From NCBI GenBank assembly GCA_015058015.1, contig SVDM01000018.1, forward strand, positions 1 to 51,596: 51,596 bases of DNA, read 5' to 3'. The DNA comes from Lachnospiraceae bacterium. GTDB lineage: Bacteria; Bacillota; Clostridia; Lachnospirales; Lachnospiraceae. The position numbers and the translations under genes were made by a program. The notes below the pieces were generated by a model. The model searched no databases. It worked only from the letters and a program-made list of their open reading frames with translations, and had not been told where the DNA came from. Positions 14,721 to 23,084 of the stretch are shown here, piece by piece (the stretch's first letter is position 1; every line of letters starts with the position of its first letter).

Positions 14721-16283
14721 TCATCTATTCAGAAGAGTTTTGATGTCATCATCCGGTGTGGTGATTGGTGCAATCTTATATTTCTCCACCAGGAAGTTTA
14801 ATACATTCGGTGAGATAAATGCCGGAAGGGTGGGTCCTAACCGGATGTTCTCGATTCCTAAGTAGAGCAGGGTGAGGAGGATACATACAGCCTTTTGCTC
14901 GTACCAGGAGAGTACCATGGAAAGTGGCAATTCATTCACACTGCAGTCAAATGCTTTAGCTAAAGCTACAGCCACCTGAATTGCACTGTAAGCGTCATTA
15001 CACTGTCCCATATCCATGATTCTGGGAAGACCGCCAATCTCGCCTATATCCAGGTCGTTAAATCTGTACTTTCCACATGCAAGGGTAAGTATAATTGTAT
15101 CTGCCGGAGCCTTCTTTACAAACTCTGTATAGTAGCTTCGATCTTTTCTTGCACCGTCACATCCGGCTACCAGGAAGAAGTGCTTTATTGCACCCTGTTT
15201 TACGGCATCAATTACCTTATCTGCCACACCAAGAACAGTGTCTTTGCCAAATCCTGTGGTAAGGGTGGTGCCGCCGTTAATTCCGCTAAATTCCTTATCT
15301 TCATTAAATCCGCCAAGTTCTAAGGCCTTATTTATAACAGGTGTAAAATCTTTGTTTGGCAGATGGGTGGTTCCCGGATATCCCACTACCTCTGTGGTAA
15401 ATACCCTGTCTGCATAAGAATCCTTAGGAGGCATAAGGCAGTTGGTGGTCCAAAGAATAGGTGCGGGAAGGTTATCGAATTCCTTCTGCTGATTCTGCCA
15501 TGCTCCGCCGTAGTTGCCCTTAAGATGAGGATATTTGTTTAATTCAGGGTAAGCGTGGGCTGGAAGCATCTCACCATGGGTGTAAATGTTGATGCCCTTA
15601 TCCTTAGTCTGCTCTAAGAGTTCTTTAAGGTATAAAAGGTCGTGACCGGTTACAACTATAAAGGGTCCCTTCTCTACCTTGAGGGAAACTTTTGCCGGTG
15701 CCGGGATTCCGAAGGTCTTGGTATTGGCCTCATCAAGGAGAGCCATACAGGTCAGGTTCTTCTCACCCACTTCAAGAACTATGGGAAGAAGTTCATCCAT
15801 ACCAAAGTCAGCCTCTCCGATTGATGATAAGGCCTTATAGAAGAAATCATTTAACTCATCATTTGAGTATCCCAAAACATCAGCATGGTATGCATATGCA
15901 GCCACACCTCTGATTCCGAAAAGTATCAAGGACTTTAAGGAACGGATATCCTCATCCCCACCCCAGAGGCTATTCATATCATAGTCACTGGCCGCTCCGG
16001 CATTTTCCTTATGGACCTCATCTATAATATTCTTTATGTCATCATTATCGAAATTTACATTTGTAATTGTGGCAAACAAGCCTTTAATAACCAGCTTTGT
16101 TGTCTTACCTGTGGCCTTTACCTTGCCACCCGTTACAGCCTGGGAGAGTCCGATCAAAGCTCCCGTAAGGTCATCCTGTGCCTTTGCCACATCGGCTGTT
16201 TTACCGCATACGCCGGCTTTACCGGTACATCCCTTACATCCTGCGGTTTGCTCACACTGAAAACAAAACATATTCTCTGACAT
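14721..16283 (-). CDS. hcp: Hybrid cluster protein (hydroxylamine/NO reductase)
   Basis: 520 residues, the short clostridial form. The N-terminus has the cubane-ligand cysteines (FCFQCEQTAGCKGCTGKAGVCG), and the body contains the Hcp motifs DLLYLKELLEQT, TTGFGKDTVLGVADKV and CDGARKDRSYYTEF, with LACGKYRFN around the hybrid-cluster cysteine. Hcp binds one [4Fe-4S] and one Fe-S-O hybrid cluster, and reduces NO (to N2O) and hydroxylamine in the cytosol, usually with a dedicated electron donor. It is transcribed alone toward the 14685 hairpin. The ATG follows AAAGGAG. The promoter carries an ATGTTGC-N4-GCAACAT operator at about -41.5, predicting activation by the adjacent Crp/Fnr protein. Confidence 0.97.
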   Translation of the reverse strand: MSENMFCFQCEQTAGCKGCTGKAGVCGKTADVAKAQDDLTGALIGLSQAVTGGKVKATGKTTKLVIKGLFATITNVNFDNDDIKNIIDEVHKENAGAASDYDMNSLWGGDEDIRSLKSLILFGIRGVAAYAYHADVLGYSNDELNDFFYKALSSIGEADFGMDELLPIVLEVGEKNLTCMALLDEANTKTFGIPAPAKVSLKVEKGPFIVVTGHDLLYLKELLEQTKDKGINIYTHGEMLPAHAYPELNKYPHLKGNYGGAWQNQQKEFDNLPAPILWTTNCLMPPKDSYADRVFTTEVVGYPGTTHLPNKDFTPVINKALELGGFNEDKEFSGINGGTTLTTGFGKDTVLGVADKVIDAVKQGAIKHFFLVAGCDGARKDRSYYTEFVKKAPADTIILTLACGKYRFNDLDIGEIGGLPRIMDMGQCNDAYSAIQVAVALAKAFDCSVNELPLSMVLSWYEQKAVCILLTLLYLGIENIRLGPTLPAFISPNVLNFLVEKYKIAPITTPDDDIKTLLNR

Positions 16284-16334
16284 TTTATTGCTCCTTTCAT
16301 AATTCCTTAAGTTCTAATTGCTTTTGATAGTTAT

Positions 16335-16392
16335 ATTGTAAGGGGAAGGGAAGCATTATTATGTTGCCTGCGCAACATTTTCTTATTATAAT
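16335..16392. promoter_or_regulatory. Divergent hcp/crp promoters with shared HcpR-type operator
   Basis: Operator ATGTTGC (16361-16367), CTGC, GCAACAT (16372-16378). On the minus strand, a TACAAT -10 for hcp at 16340-16335 places the operator centre about 41.5 bp upstream of the predicted start, the class II activation position. On the plus strand, TTGCCT (16364-16369), a 17-bp spacer and TATAAT (16387-16392) form a promoter for the regulator gene whose -35 lies inside the operator, predicting autorepression. An identical pair of 7-bp arms lies at 19976-19993. Confidence 0.78.
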
Positions 16393-16423
16393 GAAAATAT
16401 CGAAGTAGAAAGGGGTTACAAAG

Positions 16424-17095
16424 ATGGCAGACTCTAAAACTCTTAATTTAGAAGGGATTGGCGCGTGCACTCTCTTTGAAGGAATAGAGCATACCAACAT
16501 TAAAGCCATGCTTAAATGCATAGGGGCATATGAGAAAAGCTACAAAAAGGGTGAATTTATATCCGTTGAGGAAGACTTTGTCCGCAGTGTAGGAATCGTT
16601 CAATCAGGTGTGGTTGATATGATTAAAGAAGACGTTTGGGGAAACGGTACGGTTGTTGTAAGAATGAAAGACAATGAGATAATGGGAGAGACATTTGCCT
16701 GTGGCAGTGATTCATCCACCAAGGTTTCCTTTATGGCAGCAGAGGATACGGTAATGATCTTTCTGCCCTTTGAGAAGGTTATGCATGTATGCTCCAATTC
16801 CTGCGAGTTTCACCACAGACTGATTCGAAACATGGTGGTGTCCATGGCCAACAAGAACAGGTCCCTAATGGAGAAGATAGAAGTGGTGGCCAAACGTTCT
16901 CTTCGGGAGAAGATTATGCAGTATCTCTCTCTCCAGTCCGAAAAGCAAAAGGGTGATTATTTCGAGATTCCCTTAGGAAGAGCAGAATTGGCAAACTACC
17001 TGGTGGCAGACAGGACTGCCGTATCCAGGGAGCTTGCCAATATGAAAGCTGAAGGTATTATCGATTTTGACAAAAAGATGTTCAAGTTCTTATGA
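16424..17095 (+). CDS. Crp/Fnr family regulator, HcpR-like
   Basis: 223 residues. An N-terminal cyclic-nucleotide-type beta barrel (about 15-120), a dimer helix (about 125-150) and a C-terminal winged helix (about 160-223) with LGRAELANYLVADRTAVSREL as turn and recognition helix. The N-terminal FNR Fe-S cysteine cluster is not obvious, although five cysteines are present (15, 32, near 93, near 122 and 126). Crp/Fnr proteins next to hcp in anaerobes are usually HcpR, which responds to NO/nitrosative stress and controls hcp and associated redox genes. AAGGGG precedes the ATG. It is divergent from hcp, and its 3' end overlaps asrC tail-to-tail by six bases. Ligand (heme, NO or other) unknown. 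Confidence 0.85.
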   Translation: MADSKTLNLEGIGACTLFEGIEHTNIKAMLKCIGAYEKSYKKGEFISVEEDFVRSVGIVQSGVVDMIKEDVWGNGTVVVRMKDNEIMGETFACGSDSSTKVSFMAAEDTVMIFLPFEKVMHVCSNSCEFHHRLIRNMVVSMANKNRSLMEKIEVVAKRSLREKIMQYLSLQSEKQKGDYFEIPLGRAELANYLVADRTAVSRELANMKAEGIIDFDKKMFKFL

Positions 17096-18067
17096 GAAAT
17101 GTATTCCGTCCCAGTAGACGTTGGTGTTCATCTTTGTTTCGGGAAGAAGCTCCACATCCTTTAAGGCATATTCTTTGAATTTCTCGAAGCCTACCCGGTC
17201 TATAATATAACCGATATGCTCCTTACGAGCCGGTGCATCAGGGGAAATGTATTCCTCCACGAAAGCGTAGGTGTTCTTGATTATCTTTACAATACTATCT
17301 TCATCAGCCCAGATTAGGAAGTCTTGTCCCAGTCTGGGATTCTTTTTGCCGGTACGTCCCATGATGGTTAGCTTGTAGTATTTCTGCTTACTTCTGGTCC
17401 AGGCTCTTGTGGGACATTTGGTGATGCATACTCCGCAGCCGATGCATTTTTCTGTGTTACGGACTATCTTGTAATTCTCCATGGACAGAGCCCCTACGGA
17501 CAGGGAGTTGCAGCCCTTGATACAGGCATTGCAGCTAACACAGCGGGAAGGGTCATACTCCGGTTTTGTCATTCCGATTATGCCGAAGTCATGCATACGA
17601 ACCTTGGCGCAATCGTTGGAGCATCCGGTACAGGCTACCTTAAAGTGCAGGTCATTGGGGAAGATCTCCTTGTCAATGCGCCTTGCAAGCTTGGAAGTAT
17701 TGTAATTGGCAAAGGGACATACGTTGTTACCGATGCAGGCGGACACATTTCTTGTGCCTGATGCGGTATAGCCCTTGTCTTTATCCTCCGGGTTCTGGTT
17801 AACCCCACTTTTTTCTATGATGGGCTGAAGCTTCGCATTAACAGCCTCCATGTCCTCCAAATGTATACCCTCAATTTCAAACCCCTGTCTGGTGGTGAGG
17901 TGAACATATCCGTTACCGTATTCCTTGGCAATTTCGGAAACAAGCCCCAGGATATCAGCATCACAGTAACCTCCGGGAATTCTAATTCTGGAAGCCCCCA
18001 TTCCTCGCTCTTTTGAGATTCTCCATGCATTCTTTTTTGCTTTTTTTGTATTAATATCTAAAGACAT
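17090..18067 (-). CDS. asrC: Anaerobic sulfite reductase subunit C
   Basis: 325 residues. This is the catalytic siroheme subunit: the nitrite/sulfite reductase half-domain comes first (RIRIPGGYCDADIL, LTTRQGFEIEGI), then the siroheme/[4Fe-4S] cysteine set CIGNNVCPFANYNTSKLA and CTGCSNDCAK, then two ferredoxin clusters (CVSCNACIKGCNSL, CIGCGVCITKCP). AsrABC reduces sulfite to sulfide with NAD(P)H-derived electrons in anaerobes. Third gene of asrABC, 14 bp after asrB, with AAGGGGGTG before the ATG. No siroheme synthesis gene is in the window. An alternative substrate (nitrite) is possible for this fold. Confidence 0.95.
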   Translation of the reverse strand: MSLDINTKKAKKNAWRISKERGMGASRIRIPGGYCDADILGLVSEIAKEYGNGYVHLTTRQGFEIEGIHLEDMEAVNAKLQPIIEKSGVNQNPEDKDKGYTASGTRNVSACIGNNVCPFANYNTSKLARRIDKEIFPNDLHFKVACTGCSNDCAKVRMHDFGIIGMTKPEYDPSRCVSCNACIKGCNSLSVGALSMENYKIVRNTEKCIGCGVCITKCPTRAWTRSKQKYYKLTIMGRTGKKNPRLGQDFLIWADEDSIVKIIKNTYAFVEEYISPDAPARKEHIGYIIDRVGFEKFKEYALKDVELLPETKMNTNVYWDGIHFS

Positions 18068-18081
18068 ATATTGGCACCCCC

Positions 18082-18873
18082 TTAGTCGAATATCTCTTTG
18101 GCTTCTGTGTAGTTAAATACAGGGCCGTCGAGGCAGACATACTTGTCATCCATCTTGCAGTGGCCGCACTTACCTAAGCCGCAGCACATTTTACGTTCAT
18201 AGGATGTCCAGATTTGTTCATCACGTATTCCCAGTTTTTGAATCTCCATTATGGTGAACTTAATCATTACAGGAGGACCAACACAGATAAATACAGCATC
18301 TGCCGGATTCTTGAACTTAAGGTCCGGGATATACTTGGTAACCATACCTACCGGTCCGTCGTATCCCTCCGGTGCATTATCTACAGTCTTTATTACATTT
18401 ATGGTTTTCTTCCATTCTTCGAAGTCTGCTTTGAACAACACGTCTTCCGGGCTCTTAAAACCTGCTATAAGGGTGGTGCTTATGGCTTCATCCGGATGTT
18501 TGGCAAAATGATCTATCACGCCTCTCATGGGTGATACTCCCGTTCCTCCGCCAATAATTACAAGCTCCTTATTTCGGTAGTTGTCAATATCAAAGCCGTT
18601 TCCGTAGGGTCCGCGGATGAAGAGCTTATCCCCTACGTAGTTCTCAAATACTTCATCGGTAACCTTACCTACGCGTCGGATTGTAAAATCCACCAGCCCG
18701 TCGGCGATTCCGCTTACTGAGATGGGAGCTTCACCGAATTTGGGGATTGATATCTCGAAAAACTGTCCGGGCTTAACGTCTCCTGCGTAAGTCATTCGGA
18801 AGGTGTATTCAAGGTCAGTATGTTTTATAACTTCTTTTATCTCAGAGAGGAAAGGTAAATATTCGTTCTTCAT
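18082..18873 (-). CDS. asrB: Anaerobic sulfite reductase subunit B
   Basis: 263 residues from ATG 18873-18871, which follows AAGGAGGGC; a 29-residue upstream extension inside asrA is rejected. It belongs to the ferredoxin-NADP reductase superfamily: FAD-binding beta barrel (about 10-100, FIRGPYGNGFDI), a nucleotide-binding fold with IIGGGTGVSPMRGVI, and a C-terminal [2Fe-2S] motif CCGLGKCGHC. It takes electrons from NAD(P)H and passes them to AsrA/AsrC. Its start is separated by one base from the asrA stop, so translation is coupled. A PyrK/DHOD-electron-transfer role is excluded by the operon context. Confidence 0.95.
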   Translation of the reverse strand: MKNEYLPFLSEIKEVIKHTDLEYTFRMTYAGDVKPGQFFEISIPKFGEAPISVSGIADGLVDFTIRRVGKVTDEVFENYVGDKLFIRGPYGNGFDIDNYRNKELVIIGGGTGVSPMRGVIDHFAKHPDEAISTTLIAGFKSPEDVLFKADFEEWKKTINVIKTVDNAPEGYDGPVGMVTKYIPDLKFKNPADAVFICVGPPVMIKFTIMEIQKLGIRDEQIWTSYERKMCCGLGKCGHCKMDDKYVCLDGPVFNYTEAKEIFD

Positions 18874-18874
18874 A

Positions 18875-19882
18875 TTATTTGCCCTCCTTTTTGTTATATT
18901 CATCTGCCAGGCGGTTAACGATATTCTTGTAGGAGATATACTCCGGACAGATGGTATCACATCTGCCGCAACCTACGCACATGGAATAACCAAAGCGTTT
19001 CTCGAAATCATAGATCTTATGCATTACCTTAAAGCGCATCCGAGATCCCTTATCATCTCTGAAATTGTGGCCTCCGGCAATGTCGGTGTAGCCGTCAACC
19101 TGACAGGAAGCCCAGACTCTGCGGCGTTCTCCTGCATTCTCATTATCCTTATAAAAGATATCCTGCATAGAAAAGCAGGTGCAGGTGGGGCAGGCAAAAT
19201 TACAACGTCCGCAGGTGATACATCTACTGCCGTAGTCCTTCCAGATGGGGTTATCTATAACATCCTTTGGCAGATTGGTGGGAAGGGTAACCTTCTCTTT
19301 ATTCTCGGATACGAAATCCGGAGCAACATCAGCCTTATTAAACTTGTCAAAGCACTGGGTAAACTGTGGGTTTTTTATATCCGTGTAAACCTTATCACCG
19401 GCGAGTTTGATGTACATATCGTAATCGTTTGTGGTGTTGGTTCCCATGCTAGCACAGAAACCGCCGTCGCAGTCACCGGGGCAGCCCATAAGGAAGAAGA
19501 GGGTTTTCTCCCGGATGCGGGCATAATAGAAGTCTTCAAAACCATTCTTAAGATATATCTGATCCAGCCTTTTAACGGCATGGATGTCACAGGAACGAAG
19601 GAAAATAATCCGTCCCTTCTCAGGTGCCTTGGGCACTGTGGTCTCATCTTCAGTGAAATAGAAGAGGGTCTCATTTACGGGGAAGAGCACTTCCTTAAAT
19701 GAATAGTCGGAACGCTTCTCCCATTCGATTTCGTCAAGGCTGTGGACCCTGTCATAGCGGATTACGTCAATATCAGAAAATGTTCCTTCGCCTTTCTTTA
19801 ATACCGGAGCATAGACATCATAGTGGGATGAGAGTTTTGAGAATATCTCATCCATCTGGCTCCGTGATAATTCATATCCCAT
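18875..19882 (-). CDS. asrA: Anaerobic sulfite reductase subunit A
   Basis: 335 residues from ATG 19882-19880, which has AGGAGG seven bases upstream. A longer frame to 19993 runs through the promoter and operator and is rejected. The C-terminal half carries two [4Fe-4S] motifs, CITCGRCNFACPTC and CVGCGRCDTICPEY, joined by the region typical of AsrA/hydrogenase beta-type electron-transfer subunits. It shuttles electrons between AsrB and the siroheme subunit. First gene of asrABC. A TATAAT (19954-19949, minus strand) and the HcpR-type operator centred about 30 bp further upstream predict Crp/Fnr activation. Confidence 0.95.
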   Translation of the reverse strand: MGYELSRSQMDEIFSKLSSHYDVYAPVLKKGEGTFSDIDVIRYDRVHSLDEIEWEKRSDYSFKEVLFPVNETLFYFTEDETTVPKAPEKGRIIFLRSCDIHAVKRLDQIYLKNGFEDFYYARIREKTLFFLMGCPGDCDGGFCASMGTNTTNDYDMYIKLAGDKVYTDIKNPQFTQCFDKFNKADVAPDFVSENKEKVTLPTNLPKDVIDNPIWKDYGSRCITCGRCNFACPTCTCFSMQDIFYKDNENAGERRRVWASCQVDGYTDIAGGHNFRDDKGSRMRFKVMHKIYDFEKRFGYSMCVGCGRCDTICPEYISYKNIVNRLADEYNKKEGK

Positions 19883-19948
19883 ATAATACCTCCTGATTTT
19901 TATGATAGAGACCCGAAGTGGTGTCTCTTGTATATTCCAGCTGTAATA

Positions 19949-20019
19949 ATTATATAAAATAGTATTAAAGGACGTATGTTGCACAGGCAACATATGAAAA
20001 GAAAAAAAGAATTTATTAT
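19949..20019. promoter_or_regulatory. Divergent asrA/ferredoxin promoters sharing one HcpR-type operator
   Basis: Operator TATGTTGC-ACAG-GCAACATA (19975-19994). The minus-strand TATAAT (19954-19949) serves asrA and the plus-strand TATTAT (20014-20019) serves the ferredoxin-like gene. Both -10 elements begin about 30 bp from the operator centre (30.5 and 29.5), so one dimer could activate both directions. The arms are identical to the hcp operator at 16361-16378; only the 4-nt spacer differs. Confidence 0.78.
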
Positions 20020-20052
20020 ATAGTTAACAGGTTCACGAAAGGAGTGCTTATT

Positions 20053-20772
20053 ATGATTCGTAAGATTATACATATTGATGAAGAAAAATGTAACGGCTGC
20101 GGCATCTGCGCAGAAGCCTGCCATGAAGGTGCTATTGATATTGTTGACGGTAAGGCAAAGCTGGTTCGTGAGAATTTCTGCGACGGCTTCGGAGACTGCC
20201 TGCCGGGATGTCCCACAGGGGCTATTACATTTGAGGAAAGAGAAGCTCCGGCTTATGACGAGACAGCGGTAAAGGAGGCACAGGAGAAGAAGATGATGAA
20301 GGAGATGGAGCAGCATGCTGCAGGTCAGGGATGCCCGGGCTCTAGGTTTATGCAGCTTAAGAATAATGAAGAGACGTCTCAGACTACCATGACATCAATG
20401 AAGCCTGTATCAAGACTGGGACAGTGGCCCTGTCAGATTAAGCTTCTTCCGACGCAGGCCCCCTTCTATGACGGTGCCAAGCTTCTTATAGCGGCAGACT
20501 GCACGGCTTACGCTTACGCCAACATGCATGAAGACTTTATGAAGGGCAAGGTTACCATGATCGGATGTCCCAAGCTTGACGAGGGCGACTATACAGAGAA
20601 ACTCACGGAGATTATTTCAAATAATAACATCACCGGTGTAACCATAGTAAGAATGGAGGTTCCCTGTTGCGGAGGGCTGCAACGGGCTGCGGAAAATGCC
20701 CTTAAAACCAGCGGAAAGTTTATCCCCTGGCAGGTTGTAACAATATCCAGAGACGGAAAGATCCTGGAGTAA
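20053..20772 (+). CDS. 4Fe-4S ferredoxin-like protein of the hcp/asr regulon
   Basis: 239 residues from ATG 20053, eight bases after AAAGGAG; a GTG at 20044 overlaps the ribosome site. Residues 1-60 are a two-cluster ferredoxin (CNGCGICAEACHEGAI and CDGFGDCLPGCPTGAI; the second motif is spaced atypically). The remainder (about 100-239) contains LLIAADCTAYAYANMH, MIGCPKLD and RMEVPCCGGL, a cysteine-bearing domain found in clostridial proteins next to hcp. It is probably the electron donor or an accessory factor for Hcp. It is divergent from asrA with a shared operator and convergent with frdB (6 bp apart). Exact role unproven. Confidence 0.85.
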   Translation: MIRKIIHIDEEKCNGCGICAEACHEGAIDIVDGKAKLVRENFCDGFGDCLPGCPTGAITFEEREAPAYDETAVKEAQEKKMMKEMEQHAAGQGCPGSRFMQLKNNEETSQTTMTSMKPVSRLGQWPCQIKLLPTQAPFYDGAKLLIAADCTAYAYANMHEDFMKGKVTMIGCPKLDEGDYTEKLTEIISNNNITGVTIVRMEVPCCGGLQRAAENALKTSGKFIPWQVVTISRDGKILE

Positions 20773-20778
20773 ACCTGT

Positions 20779-21450
20779 CTACCTGTTAAGCTTTGCCATG
20801 GATGCCAGGGTCTTTATATGGACCGGGCAGATGTCCATGCAGGATAGGGACTTTGAGCAACCGGCTGCGAAATGCTTTGCGTAAGAGCCTTTAATATCAC
20901 GGGTTTTATCCGTGGATCTGGCGGAAACCAGGTAGCAGTCATTGGCATAGACTGCACCATAGAAGGACTTGCCGGTGGTGTAGTTAGGACACACCTCCAG
21001 GCAAAGCCCACACTTTAAACACTTAGCCACGGTATACTGATGATCGTGGCTTTTTTGTTCTCCCGGCCTATAATCCCCAATATATATATCTGAATCTTTA
21101 AGATTATCGTGAATTATACTTCTATCTACAATAAGGTCATGAATCACGGGAAATTTTCTTAAAGGCCGAAGAACAACCTCGCTACATTTCAGGTCCTTTA
21201 AAAATGTCTCGCAGGCCAGGGCAGGGGTATCGTTAATCACCATGGCACAGGCACCGCAGACACTCTGCAGACATGAGCATTCCCAGCCTATCCGGTCAGT
21301 CTTTTCTCCGGAATCATTTATGATATCATCCCCGAAATTAAGACTATCAAGCATTCCCGCAACTGATATATTCAATGTTCCCTCATAGTTGAAGCTTTCC
21401 CAGTAAGGCGTAGCTTTGGGGGATTTCTGGCGTAGTATCTTAATTTTCAT
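20779..21450 (-). CDS. frdB: Fumarate reductase/succinate dehydrogenase iron-sulfur subunit
   Basis: 223 residues from ATG 21450-21448, with GGGAGAT upstream inside frdA (11-bp overlap, coupled translation). The N-terminal 2Fe-2S domain has CSCLQSVCGACAMVINDTPALAC. The C-terminal domain has CLKCGLCLEVCPN and CSKSLSCMDICPVHI, the [4Fe-4S] and [3Fe-4S] ligands. It connects FrdA to the membrane cytochrome. Third gene of the frdCAB order seen in Bacillus-type complexes. Shorter than the usual 235-250 residues but all cluster ligands are present. Confidence 0.92.
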   Translation of the reverse strand: MKIKILRQKSPKATPYWESFNYEGTLNISVAGMLDSLNFGDDIINDSGEKTDRIGWECSCLQSVCGACAMVINDTPALACETFLKDLKCSEVVLRPLRKFPVIHDLIVDRSIIHDNLKDSDIYIGDYRPGEQKSHDHQYTVAKCLKCGLCLEVCPNYTTGKSFYGAVYANDCYLVSARSTDKTRDIKGSYAKHFAAGCSKSLSCMDICPVHIKTLASMAKLNR

Positions 21451-23074
21451 ATTCCATCTCCCTGTCAAATGTTACCCTGTAGTTTCCATCATCATAAGAT
21501 ATAAGGGTGGCAGCTAAGTATTCATCATTAGCCCCTGGATAATCGCTTCGATAGTGAGCACCTCTGCTTTCCTTGCGGGCTTCGGCACAGGTTAGCACGG
21601 CCAGGGCAAGGGATAGCATAGCCTTAAGGCTGTAGTTGGTATATGCCGACGCACTGGGGTCGTAATGTATACGGTCAACAATGGAAAGATAGAAGCTAAT
21701 ATCATCCATCCCCTTTGTCAGTAAGTCTCTATTACGGACTATGCTCATATTCTCCCGCATGGTAGCTGAGAGCATATCCCGGATGTGCATTGCCGCAAAG
21801 GGACTTTCAGACTCCAGCAGTTTCTTGAAAATGTCCTGTCTCTCGTTTATATAACTGTCAAAATTAGGCCGGGATGATATTTCACTTTTTTCCGATATAC
21901 TTTTAGCAGCCACATTTCCGCTATACATTGCGGCCAGAAGAGAGTTGCCTCCCAACCGGTTGGCGCCGTGGTAGATGGATGCACATTCTCCCACAGCGTA
22001 TAGATTGCTTATGTTGGTCTCGTGATTGTTATGGACCGCTAATCCTCCCATGAAGAAATGAACACAAGGGGATACGGGGATGGGCTCTTTTGAAATATCC
22101 AGTCCGCCGTATTTTGCGCACAGGTCCCGCACCTCCGGAATCTTCCGTTTAATCTCTTCCTTATCCATGAAAGAAATGTCAAGAAACACTTCTTTGCCCG
22201 AGGATACAATCTCCCTGGATACAAGGTCGCGGGTCATGAGGTTGCCCATTGGACCGTATTTCTCCTCCATGAAGTAGACCGGTTTATCATTTTCTATATA
22301 GAAAAGTCTTCCCCCTTCTCCCCGGACAGCTTCGGAAATAAGCATTCGTTTCTGGGGAGTCTCTAAGGTTGTGGGGTGATACTGAATGAATTCCAGATTT
22401 TTAAGGATTGCGCCCTGCATAAAGAGCCTTCCTACGGCATAACCATCGCATCTGACAGACCCTGTGGTTTTTCCGAAGAGGGAGTTTTGCCCGCCGGTTG
22501 CCATAACAAGGGCATGGGCATATTCAGGCTCTAAGAATCTGTTTTCCTCGTTATATAGAAGGGCACCGTAGCAGACCCCGTCTTTTATCAGGGCGGAATG
22601 AAAATGAGCTCTTAAACGGCGCTTGATAAGGCCACATCCTTCATACTTTCGAACCTCCATGGTGAGAGCGGATACAATCTGCTTGCCGGTGGAAGAGCCG
22701 CAATAATGTGTTCTATTGTAGGACTGTCCACCGAAGGCTCGAAGAGCGGGGCGATAGTTTGAGTCAACGGAGAATACGGTACCGATTCTTTCAAGATATT
22801 TAAGGATATCCTCCGCACCGTGACAGAGTCCTTCCACAGCATTTTTGCCCGCAAGAAATGCGCCACCCTTAAGGGTGTCCCGGATGTGACTGTCCACGGA
22901 ATCACCCTCTACATGGTAGGAAGTAACTCCATTGATTCCCCCTGCCGCCATGACTGACTGGGATTGTTCAGAGGGACCCGGAGCCACAAGAGAGACCTCC
23001 ATGCCGTATTCGGCGCAACGAATTGCACACATCATTCCCGATATACCATTTCCTATGATAAGTACTCTTTTCAT
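21440..23074 (-). CDS. frdA: Fumarate reductase/succinate dehydrogenase flavoprotein subunit
   Basis: 544 residues. Rossmann start VLIIGNGISGMMCAIRCAE, then SVMAAGGINGV, a substrate site QYHPTTL, catalytic SEAVRGEGG, FFMGGLAV and YAVGECAS..GANRLGGNSL. These define the fumarate reductase/succinate dehydrogenase/L-aspartate oxidase flavoprotein family; the cytochrome and iron-sulfur neighbours exclude NadB. The histidine that covalently holds FAD in most members (R-S-H-S/T-V) is a glutamine here (QSQSV, near residue 38), so FAD is probably not covalently bound. In a fermenting anaerobe the complex would most likely reduce fumarate. GAGGTGAGG precedes the ATG; 10 bp after frdC. Confidence 0.93.
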   Translation of the reverse strand: MKRVLIIGNGISGMMCAIRCAEYGMEVSLVAPGPSEQSQSVMAAGGINGVTSYHVEGDSVDSHIRDTLKGGAFLAGKNAVEGLCHGAEDILKYLERIGTVFSVDSNYRPALRAFGGQSYNRTHYCGSSTGKQIVSALTMEVRKYEGCGLIKRRLRAHFHSALIKDGVCYGALLYNEENRFLEPEYAHALVMATGGQNSLFGKTTGSVRCDGYAVGRLFMQGAILKNLEFIQYHPTTLETPQKRMLISEAVRGEGGRLFYIENDKPVYFMEEKYGPMGNLMTRDLVSREIVSSGKEVFLDISFMDKEEIKRKIPEVRDLCAKYGGLDISKEPIPVSPCVHFFMGGLAVHNNHETNISNLYAVGECASIYHGANRLGGNSLLAAMYSGNVAAKSISEKSEISSRPNFDSYINERQDIFKKLLESESPFAAMHIRDMLSATMRENMSIVRNRDLLTKGMDDISFYLSIVDRIHYDPSASAYTNYSLKAMLSLALAVLTCAEARKESRGAHYRSDYPGANDEYLAATLISYDDGNYRVTFDREMEYEN

Positions 23075-23084
23075 GTCCTCACCT

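Noticed and set aside
14620-14724. 35-residue N-terminal extension of the carboxylesterase
   Set aside because: It reads through the REP-like hairpin and has no ribosome site; ATG 14619 follows AAAGGAGGAG and starts the family motif pattern.
18803-19702. 299-aa plus-strand reading frame opposite asrA/asrB
   Set aside because: It is antisense to two well-supported genes with cluster motifs, has no ribosome site and low-complexity composition.
19883-19993. Longer AsrA start
   Set aside because: It would translate the predicted operator and promoter; ATG 19882 has AGGAGG at ideal distance.
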